DNA of 5,084 nt, taken from an uncultured Bacilli bacterium. GTDB taxonomy: Bacteria > Bacillota_I > Bacilli_A > RF39 > UBA660. Numbering within the stretch: position 1 is the stretch's first letter; each line of letters starts with the position of its first letter. Below, piece by piece: positions 1 through 5,084 of the stretch. The translations under genes were made by a program, and so were the position numbers. The DNA is taken from the NCBI GenBank assembly GCA_949113215.1, contig CARZYU010000011.1, forward strand, positions 11,363-16,446, written 5' to 3'. The notes beneath the pieces were generated by a model. That model saw only the letters and a program-made list of their open reading frames with translations, made no database searches and was not told the origin of the DNA.

Positions 1-3000
1 CGTTTTTTCGGCAACGGTTCCAATGGTACCTGCACGGTACACATTGTCGACTCCAAACAACACTTTCGTATAATCATGAGCTTTCCATTGGTAGTCGCCC
101 GAAAAATTCAAATCAATATCTGGTACTTTATCGGCATTAAACCCAAGGAACGTGGCAAACGGCATATCCTGTCCTTCTTTTCCCATCTTTGTTCCACAAG
201 TAGGACATACTTTATCTGGAAGATCATAACCACTCGAGTAACGTCCTCCAAAATGTCCCTCTTCGTCTTCAAAAATACTCATTTTACAAGATGGACACAG
301 ATAATGTGGAGGGAGTGGATTCACTTCTGTAATTCCCATCATCGTTGCTACAAAGCTTGAACCAACGGAACCACGGCTTCCAACCAAATAGCCATCATCA
401 TTTGAATGTTTTACCAACTTTTGAGCGATCAGATAAATGACGTCGAATCCACCTTTGATGATTCCGTTTAGTTCCTGATCAATTCGCTCTTGAATCAACG
501 TTGGTAATTCTTCTCCATACATACTATGAGCTTTGGTATAAACCAAATCTTTCACCGTTTCTACGGAATGTTCAATTTTAGGAGAGAAAGGAATTCCTCC
601 TGTTTCGACGATCACTTCAATTTCTTCGACCTGGTCAACGATTTGATTTGGATTTGTCACGACAATCTCAAACGCCTCTTCCCCAAGGAAAGAAAAGTTT
701 TCAAGCATTTCATCGGTCGTACGGAAATGATTCGATGGCTTACTTTGATATCTTGCCAAAGGATGCCGTCCGCCACCTGGAACTTTTTGATTGATAATGA
801 TTTCACGATAGATTTTATCTTCTTTGCTTAAATGATGCACATCTCCTGTTGCAACAATCCATTTTCCTGATTCTTTCGTTAAACGAACGATTTTTTTAAG
901 GTGATCAAGAAGTTCCTCTTCATTTCCAAAATCGGAAGACTCTAACATATGGATATAACAATCTGGTGGTTGTATTTCTACATAATCATAAAAGTTAATT
1001 AGATTAGTAAGTTCTTCATCACTTTTTGATTTTGCTTCTTTAAAAATCTCACTTTCGTAGCAACCACTGCCAATGAACAATCCTTCGCGATGTGCCTCTA
1101 TTTCACTTCGTAAAATTCGTGGCGTTTTATATAAATATTTGGTATTGGCTAAACTGACAAGACGAAATAAGTTTTTAAGACCAATTTTGTTTTTAGCCAA
1201 GATGTTGATGTGATGTTGCCGACCATACTTGTGAATTTCTTCTTTCGATACCAATTTATCGATATCCTTAATGGTTTCAAAATTACGAGAAGATAGTTTC
1301 TTAAGCATACGATGAAAGACCAAGGCAGTCGCTTCCGCATCGTAATCTCCACGATGGTGACTTTCTTCATCAAATGGTACTTCGTAACGTTTTACCAAAG
1401 CCGATAACGAATGCCTTGCATAATTGGTATCTAGGGTACGGGATAGTTCCAACGTATCGATGACGGTATTTTTAAATTCTCCTAAATGATACTTATGGTA
1501 AGCCATTTCCAAAAAGGAAACATCGAATTTGGCATTGTGGGCTACCATTGGACAATCGCCAAACCAGTCGATAAAGCGTTTTACCGCATTTTCTTCCGTA
1601 TCTTTGTCTTTTAACATTGCATCCGTAATACTAGTAATCTCTGTAATCCTTGGATTCAGTGACTTTCCTGGATTGATCAACTCGTCGTAATGTTCCAAAA
1701 TTTCACCATTTCGAATTTTAACGGCACCTATTTCGATGATGGAATCAGCTCCACCAGCATTGAAACCTGTCGTTTCGAAATCGAAGACGACATAGGTTGT
1801 ATCCAAAAGATCTTTTTCACTTGGCCTTATGACAATATCGACATTATCATCGATCATCGTAAGTTCTGTTCCATAGATTGCTTTGAATTTTTCTTCTTCG
1901 CTTTTTCCCTTGTTGAAATTCTTCACTGCTTGATAAACATGAGGAAACGCTTGTACTCCATTGTGATCTGTAATAGCAATGGCACGATGTCCCCACTTCA
2001 TGGCTTGTTTTACCAATTTGGTTTCATCGGCAACTCCATCCATCTGACTCATCATCGTATGGGCATGAAGTTCTACTCGTTTCAAAGAAGCAGTATCGCT
2101 GACCTCTTCTTCTTGAGAATCGATCTTGTTAATATCCCTGGCATTTAAAACCAGTTCCTTTGCGAAGGTATCATTCTTGGTATAACCACGGATACGAAAC
2201 CAATTACCTACTTTTAATTCTTTCTTTAATCTCCCATATTCTTCGTCATCTCGAACGAACACTTTACAATAAATACTATCCGAATAATCGGTGATCTTTA
2301 AAGTAATAATTTTAAAGCTTGACTTCGAAGATTCAAAATATTCCGTCGCAAAGACATAAGCATCGACCACAATATTGTTGTCTTCTCCTACAATGGAATG
2401 AATTTTCATCGCATCTTCTTTGATCATCCGCCCAAGAATACAGTTAGGATCCGTCTCTTTTTTTTCTCTGCGAAACGTTTTTTCTTCTTTTCCTGTTTTC
2501 TTCTCTTCCGTACTTTCCCTTACGATAGAAGGAAGATCAGAAGTTAGATTTTCTTTGATTTCATTCAACAAAGAAGCGTGGTTTTCCTCGTTTTGACAAA
2601 GAGAAATTTCTCCTTCGTAACCATACGATTGATAGTAGGCTTGAATTCTTGGAAGAAGTAGTTTCATTTTTCGCATTTCTTCTTGATTTAGTACTTCCAC
2701 TACCAAACCATCTTCTTTTAATTTCAGGCAATCTTCAAACATCGAAGGAACTGCTATTAGATCCTTACATTTACTTAAAAAATAAGGAAAGTAGTTTAAG
2801 AGAGTTTCTAGATCTTGTTTGTCTACTGTGAGATGATAATTGATTTGTTTTGCGGTAGGAAAGATTTCTCTTTTTCCTTCTTCCAAATACTCGATCATAT
2901 CACACGACAAAAAAGTGGGATTCGTAAGAAAAATATCCACTTCGTTGGTCCGTTTCGCTACAACAATTTTTAGAAGTTTGGTTTGTTCAAAAAGACTGTA

Positions 3001-3054
3001 CTTTTCAATTGGAACAGAAAGGCGCTTTAATAGAATTGTTACTTTATCGTCCAC
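1..3054 (-). CDS. polC: DNA polymerase III alpha subunit, PolC type (3' end outside window)
   Basis: Replicative DNA polymerase with built-in 3'-5' proofreading, acting at the replication fork of Firmicutes. I read 1018 codons without a stop or frameshift. Domains in order: N-terminal domains (about 1-180), a charged Lys/Glu-rich linker (about 183-203), an OB fold (about 206-312), a PHP domain (HAH at 330-332, ITDH at 361-364, YGTE at 394-397, Cys665, GDVH at 737-740), and a DEDDh exonuclease inserted within it. The exonuclease has DFETTG (D425, E427), AHNAKFD (D511) and HRGDYD (H567, D572), so proofreading looks intact. The polymerase part shows SRGSVGSS (893-900), a zinc site (Cys920, 923, 950, 953) and DIDLNFSG with catalytic D979 and D981. 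The window ends in the AGTIGTVAEKT motif. From memory Bacillus PolC is about 1437 residues, so the third catalytic Asp and the beta- and tau-binding C-terminus lie beyond the edge. GTG at 3054 is chosen for its spacing from a strong ribosome binding site. It is the second gene of a probable two-gene operon. Confidence 0.98.
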   Translation of the reverse strand, partial: MDDKVTILLKRLSVPIEKYSLFEQTKLLKIVVAKRTNEVDIFLTNPTFLSCDMIEYLEEGKREIFPTAKQINYHLTVDKQDLETLLNYFPYFLSKCKDLIAVPSMFEDCLKLKEDGLVVEVLNQEEMRKMKLLLPRIQAYYQSYGYEGEISLCQNEENHASLLNEIKENLTSDLPSIVRESTEEKKTGKEEKTFRREKKETDPNCILGRMIKEDAMKIHSIVGEDNNIVVDAYVFATEYFESSKSSFKIITLKITDYSDSIYCKVFVRDDEEYGRLKKELKVGNWFRIRGYTKNDTFAKELVLNARDINKIDSQEEEVSDTASLKRVELHAHTMMSQMDGVADETKLVKQAMKWGHRAIAITDHNGVQAFPHVYQAVKNFNKGKSEEEKFKAIYGTELTMIDDNVDIVIRPSEKDLLDTTYVVFDFETTGFNAGGADSIIEIGAVKIRNGEILEHYDELINPGKSLNPRITEITSITDAMLKDKDTEENAVKRFIDWFGDCPMVAHNAKFDVSFLEMAYHKYHLGEFKNTVIDTLELSRTLDTNYARHSLSALVKRYEVPFDEESHHRGDYDAEATALVFHRMLKKLSSRNFETIKDIDKLVSKEEIHKYGRQHHINILAKNKIGLKNLFRLVSLANTKYLYKTPRILRSEIEAHREGLFIGSGCYESEIFKEAKSKSDEELTNLINFYDYVEIQPPDCYIHMLESSDFGNEEELLDHLKKIVRLTKESGKWIVATGDVHHLSKEDKIYREIIINQKVPGGGRHPLARYQSKPSNHFRTTDEMLENFSFLGEEAFEIVVTNPNQIVDQVEEIEVIVETGGIPFSPKIEHSVETVKDLVYTKAHSMYGEELPTLIQERIDQELNGIIKGGFDVIYLIAQKLVKHSNDDGYLVGSRGSVGSSFVATMMGITEVNPLPPHYLCPSCKMSIFEDEEGHFGGRYSSGYDLPDKVCPTCGTKMGKEGQDMPFATFLGFNADKVPDIDLNFSGDYQWKAHDYTKVLFGVDNVYRAGTIGTVAEKT

Positions 3055-3060
3055 TGCTGG

Positions 3061-3068
3061 CACCCCCT
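3061..3068 (-). promoter_or_regulatory. Ribosome binding site of polC, overlapping the upstream stop codon
   Basis: On the minus strand AGGGGGTG lies 6 bases before the GTG at 3054. Its first two bases are the last two bases of the TAG stop (3069-3067) of the upstream gene. A second in-frame GTG (3063-3061) is part of this site, but it has no room for a ribosome binding site of its own, so it is a less likely start. The arrangement suggests that ribosomes finishing the upstream gene reinitiate on polC. Confidence 0.8.
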
Positions 3069-3903
3069 AATTCGTACTGTATTCTGGAACCTTTTCAATA
3101 TGTTCTTGATGTTTGATGCAAAAATCAATGAATTCATAGAGATTTGCTTTGGCCAGTTGTTTTTCCACTGGATATTTATCCACATCAAAAGCAATTTTAT
3201 CTCGCATCATATAACTAAGCATTTCTTCCTTATCTGCCCCTAAATACATCAACCAATAAGGATAAAGTTTCCGTTTCAATTCCGCTAAACTACTTTTTCC
3301 CTGCAAATAACAAGTAGTTCCTCGCATTCTCGTTGCCAATTCATCTAAGGTTGAAAGCTCAATGACGGCATCGACGATATCACGCGATTCCTTTCCATAA
3401 GTCCCAATCTCAAGACGCAACAAAACATAAGATAGATCGACGAGAAATGAAATGGGATCTTCTAAGTCGCGGTGTCGTCCCCAGGCAAGAGCATTCTTTT
3501 TTTCTTGTTTTGGAACCGTATCAATACAATCTAGATTAGGATGTAGCGTCAAAATATCGTAATCCTTTAATTCCAGTCTTAAAATATCCATTAAATGTTT
3601 TTTGAATTCTTTTTTATGATCATCGTAAGTTTTCAATTGAAAGAGGCGATATTTTTCTGTTTCTTTCTTGATGGCTTGAAAATCTTCACTAGCAAATAAA
3701 AAGTCATAAATTTCATCATTGTCTGGAATAAAATTTTTATAATCCGCTAACAACTCTTTATCATCTTTGGAAGCATTGTTGTAAGCATTCCGATAATTTT
3801 GCCACAATTTTGTCTTTATATCTTGAATGGATTTTGAAATAGATGCTTGGTATAACAAGGTCCAGGCCAACATATAATCATTTCCTACAAATCGTAAATT
3901 CAT
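3067..3903 (-). CDS. Uncharacterised 278-residue soluble protein, first gene of the polC operon
   Basis: I do not recognise the family. The 278-residue product starts MNLRFVGNDY and reads as a mostly helical, charged, cytoplasmic protein with no signal peptide, membrane segment or classical catalytic motif. The most family-like stretch is about residues 117-195. It contains LHPNLDC, then AWGRHRDLEDP (140-150), a hydrophobic helix FLVDLSYVLLRLE (153-165), and Arg/Asp-rich helices ending in ATRMRG. Three cysteines (126, 198, 262) are scattered and form no metal motif. The start is the ATG at 3903: it has AGAGGTGG just upstream, and an in-frame ATG at 3951 lies upstream of the predicted -10 and so would not be in the transcript. 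Twelve bases separate its stop from the polC GTG, which implies co-transcription and probable translational coupling. A replication role is only guilt by association; it could equally be an unrelated gene that donates the promoter. Confidence 0.88.
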   Translation of the reverse strand: MNLRFVGNDYMLAWTLLYQASISKSIQDIKTKLWQNYRNAYNNASKDDKELLADYKNFIPDNDEIYDFLFASEDFQAIKKETEKYRLFQLKTYDDHKKEFKKHLMDILRLELKDYDILTLHPNLDCIDTVPKQEKKNALAWGRHRDLEDPISFLVDLSYVLLRLEIGTYGKESRDIVDAVIELSTLDELATRMRGTTCYLQGKSSLAELKRKLYPYWLMYLGADKEEMLSYMMRDKIAFDVDKYPVEKQLAKANLYEFIDFCIKHQEHIEKVPEYSTN

Positions 3904-3907
3904 ACTT

Positions 3908-3915
3908 CCACCTCT
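3908..3915 (-). promoter_or_regulatory. Ribosome binding site fixing the start at 3903
   Basis: AGAGGTGG on the minus strand lies 4 bases before the ATG at 3903. The AGGTG core is close to the anti-Shine-Dalgarno complement. It decides between this ATG and the one 16 codons upstream, which has no comparable site. Confidence 0.75.
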
Positions 3916-3939
3916 ATTAATACGTCTTTTGTCTCTTTG

Positions 3940-3948
3940 ATCATACCA
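3940..3948 (-). promoter_or_regulatory. Extended -10 promoter for the 278-residue gene and polC
   Basis: The minus strand reads TGGTATGAT: a TG one base upstream of TATGAT, five of six matches to the sigma-A -10 consensus. The -35 region is poor (TTTCCT at 17-nt spacing, TTCCTA at 16), as is common for extended -10 promoters. Transcription would begin near 3933, leaving a leader of about 30 bases that holds the ribosome binding site. It follows the terminator at about 4000, which supports a new transcription unit here. No operator-like inverted repeat stands out. Confidence 0.6.
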
Positions 3949-3990
3949 CAAATGAAAGACTTAGGAAAAGAGATTTTTCCCCTTTATTGC

Positions 3991-4018
3991 AAAAGAAAAG
4001 ATGGTTTATTTTACCATC
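3991..4018 (-). terminator. Probable intrinsic terminator after the 231-residue gene
   Basis: On the minus strand GATGGT pairs with ACCATC across a 7-base A/T loop, followed by TTTTCTTTT. It begins 12 bases after the TAA of the 231-residue gene. The 6-bp stem is short. An outer AAAAG/CTTTT pairing could extend it across an internal loop. Some read-through towards the polC operon is plausible. Confidence 0.55.
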
Positions 4019-4030
4019 GCTCCTTTTCCT

Positions 4031-4726
4031 TTATTTTCGGAATTGTCCATTTTGATTTTCCCTGATGGTACTAGTAGAATAAGCACCTACTTTTTCGGTT
4101 AAGCCTTCGATCATTTTTGTATTTAGGGAAGTACAAAGTTCATAAAATGGTGACATAATTCGAATTCGTTCCGTCTCAACCAATAACTGATGACGGAAAA
4201 AAATTTCCGAACGTACCATCACCGAATAAGGATTTTTACGAAGTTTTTTGTTGGAAGTTGAGAACACTCTGTAATTAGGCTTTCGATTTCCTAACATCAT
4301 CTCTTCCTCTTCTTCGTCGTCTTGATGAACCAACTTCATCGTATCATGATTCCAAATTTCAAATTGTTCTTTGGCTTCTTCCAACAATTCTTGGTCTTTT
4401 TTTCGGTTGAACAGAAAGGCTTTTTGTTCTGCTGCTGTCCCGTATTTCATCACGTGGGCATAGTTACCTAAAATATCAATAAAGTGATCAGCGATCTTTT
4501 CTTTCGTTTCATCCACGCGAAACGTCCTCATATATTCGATACTTTCTTCATCGATATCATGTGCTTCATAATTGGTTTTTAGTTTTTGATTGAGGTGATC
4601 AAAGACAATTGGAAAATCCGTTGGTTCTTCCAATAGGCCAATTAAAGTTGAAATTTCCTCTGTCATTTCTTTGCTATTTTTCATCGACTCAACAATCGCT
4701 TTTTGTAGTAATTCATTCCAAGTCAT
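4031..4726 (-). CDS. Uncharacterised 231-residue acidic soluble protein
   Basis: I do not recognise the family. The product begins MTWNELLQKA and looks helical and cytoplasmic, with no signal peptide or membrane helix. Features visible: a Glu-rich N-terminal helical region (1-35); a middle helical part with HFIDILGNYAHVMKYG (81-96); a lysine/glutamate-rich helix (about 108-124); an acidic run of two Asp and five Glu (136-142), probably a flexible linker; then a basic segment NKKLRKNP (159-166) leading into a more ordered C-terminal part (SVMVRSEIFFRHQLLVETERIRIMSPFYELC, about 168-198). The last 20 residues are polar and likely disordered. The ATG at 4726 is chosen because a strong ribosome binding site precedes it and because the in-frame ATG at 4786 falls inside the predicted -35. 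The gene has its own promoter and terminator, so it seems to be expressed alone. I see no clear similarity to the 278-residue neighbour. Confidence 0.87.
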   Translation of the reverse strand: MTWNELLQKAIVESMKNSKEMTEEISTLIGLLEEPTDFPIVFDHLNQKLKTNYEAHDIDEESIEYMRTFRVDETKEKIADHFIDILGNYAHVMKYGTAAEQKAFLFNRKKDQELLEEAKEQFEIWNHDTMKLVHQDDEEEEEMMLGNRKPNYRVFSTSNKKLRKNPYSVMVRSEIFFRHQLLVETERIRIMSPFYELCTSLNTKMIEGLTEKVGAYSTSTIRENQNGQFRK

Positions 4727-4734
4727 TGTTATTT

Positions 4735-4742
4735 CCCCCTCT
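4735..4742 (-). promoter_or_regulatory. Ribosome binding site fixing the start at 4726
   Basis: AGAGGGGG on the minus strand lies 8 bases before the ATG at 4726. It supports this start over the ATG 20 codons upstream, which lies in promoter sequence. Confidence 0.75.
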
Positions 4743-4757
4743 TTGAAATGCTTTTCT

Positions 4758-4786
4758 ATTTTATCATAATCATGGAAAAAATTCAA
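4758..4786 (-). promoter_or_regulatory. Sigma-A-type promoter of the 231-residue gene
   Basis: On the minus strand, TTGAAT (4786-4781) is followed by a 17-base spacer and TAAAAT (4763-4758), with a TG one base before the -10. The -35 matches TTGACA at four of six positions and the -10 matches TATAAT at five of six. Transcription should start near 4751, about 25 bases before the ATG. It sits directly after the upstream gene's terminator. Confidence 0.78.
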
Positions 4787-4787
4787 G

Positions 4788-4809
4788 AGAAAAAGAGGTT
4801 TCCCTCTTT
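4788..4809 (-). terminator. Intrinsic terminator after the membrane protein gene
   Basis: On the minus strand AAAGAGG and CCTCTTT form a perfect 7-bp stem closed by a GAAA (GNRA) tetraloop, followed by a short T-rich tract (TTCT). The stem starts two bases after the TAA stop at 4811-4813. The U tract is interrupted by C, so efficiency may be moderate. Confidence 0.75.
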
Positions 4810-4810
4810 A

Positions 4811-5084
4811 TTATATGTTATTGATAATATAATAGATGACAAAACCGACCACGGCAATGAGCAATAAAGATAAGAATACTTTAAAGATACTCTGTAACTT
4901 ACTCGGCTTTAAATCCTCTTCAAATTCAACTTCTTCCCCAAAATCTTTATCCGATAAATCCATACTTCTCGTATAAAATGACTGATCCAACTCTTGTGTC
5001 TGATTGCTAGAAGATTCCTTTATTTCCTCTTTGGCTTTAGCAATCAATTCTTGATTCAAAGGACTCGTAATAACCGTTTCATCT
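4811..5084 (-). CDS. Small acidic protein with one C-terminal membrane helix (5' end outside window)
   Basis: Ninety residues are visible, from DETVITSPLNQEL at the right edge to the TAA at 4811. The frame is open to the edge and contains no in-frame ATG before NQEL. A TTG at 5059 could serve as a start, but nothing resembling a ribosome binding site precedes it, so the true start is probably outside the window. The first two thirds are hydrophilic: an Ala/Lys/Glu helix, a Ser/Gln-rich stretch, then an acidic patch around DFGEEVEFEEDL. A short basic segment (KPSKLQSIFK) is followed by one hydrophobic helix (about visible residues 69-87: FLSLLLIAVVGFVIYYII) and only three or so residues after it. 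This is the layout of a tail-anchored or single-pass protein with its soluble part probably in the cytoplasm. Family and function are not recognisable. Confidence 0.8.
   Translation of the reverse strand, partial: DETVITSPLNQELIAKAKEEIKESSSNQTQELDQSFYTRSMDLSDKDFGEEVEFEEDLKPSKLQSIFKVFLSLLLIAVVGFVIYYIINNI

Noticed and set aside
76..831. Plus-strand open frames at 76-360 and 526-831
   Set aside because: Both are antisense to well-conserved polC sequence (polymerase core and second PHP part), so they are shadows of that gene.
891..897. Seven-A run on the polC coding strand as a programmed frameshift site
   Set aside because: The zero-frame reading is CTT AAA AAA ATC, which does not fit the X XXY YYZ slippery pattern, and no downstream hairpin stands out. 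PolC continues in frame past it.
1149..1373. A 74-codon minus-strand open frame
   Set aside because: It is an out-of-frame shadow within the exonuclease-to-PHP part of polC, where the main frame matches PolC motifs without interruption.
1690..2148. A 152-codon open frame on the plus strand
   Set aside because: It lies wholly antisense to the PHP and exonuclease part of polC. Its translation is rich in Phe, Ile and Cys with no domain character, and I see no convincing ribosome binding site.
2649..3070. Plus-strand open frames at 2649-2831 and 2840-3070
   Set aside because: They are antisense to the polC N-terminal region, show no protein family character, and the polC reading frame is continuous through them.
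3904..3951. Sixteen-residue N-terminal extension of the 278-residue protein from the ATG at 3951
   Set aside because: That ATG is upstream of the predicted -10 and has no ribosome binding site, whereas ATG 3903 has one.
4727..4786. Twenty-residue N-terminal extension of the 231-residue protein from the ATG at 4786
   Set aside because: The segment contains the -35, the -10 and the ribosome binding site, so it is non-coding leader and promoter.
1..5084. Mobile element, CRISPR array, tRNA or rRNA, riboswitch
   Set aside because: I saw no direct repeat arrays, transposase motifs, cloverleaf or long structured leader. The non-coding gaps are 12, about 127 and about 84 bases and are accounted for by promoters, ribosome binding sites and terminators.

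Overview
The window is chromosomal-type DNA from a low-GC Gram-positive bacterium (Firmicutes). The main evidence is a PolC-type replicative DNA polymerase, which is essentially restricted to Firmicutes, Mollicutes and some close relatives. All Trp codons I read in polC are TGG, and no in-frame TGA occurs in its 1018 codons, so nothing suggests the mycoplasma genetic code. Shine-Dalgarno sites are strong and the promoters are sigma-A-like. The polC neighbourhood differs from the proS-polC order familiar from Bacillus. That would fit another lineage such as Erysipelotrichia, but this placement is only an inference.

Every supported gene lies on the minus strand, so read from the right edge to the left. 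(1) The 3' end of a gene for a small acidic protein with one C-terminal membrane helix (4811-5084, 5' end outside the window), closed by a GAAA-tetraloop terminator. (2) A promoter with a -35, a 17-nt spacer and an extended -10, driving a single gene for an unrecognised 231-residue soluble protein (4031-4726), followed by a weaker terminator. (3) An extended -10 promoter at about 3940-3948, driving an unrecognised 278-residue protein (3067-3903) and then polC (GTG start at 3054, running off the left edge after 1018 codons). The stop codon of the 278-residue gene overlaps the polC ribosome binding site, so the two are probably co-transcribed and translationally coupled.

PolC here contains its N-terminal domains, the OB fold, the PHP domain split by the DEDDh proofreading exonuclease, the four-Cys zinc site and the first two catalytic aspartates of the polymerase. 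About the last 400 residues expected from relatives lie outside the window. No mobile element, CRISPR array, RNA gene or plus-strand gene is supported. No exotic new system is evident; the main open questions are the two unrecognised proteins upstream of polC and the one that shares its transcript.
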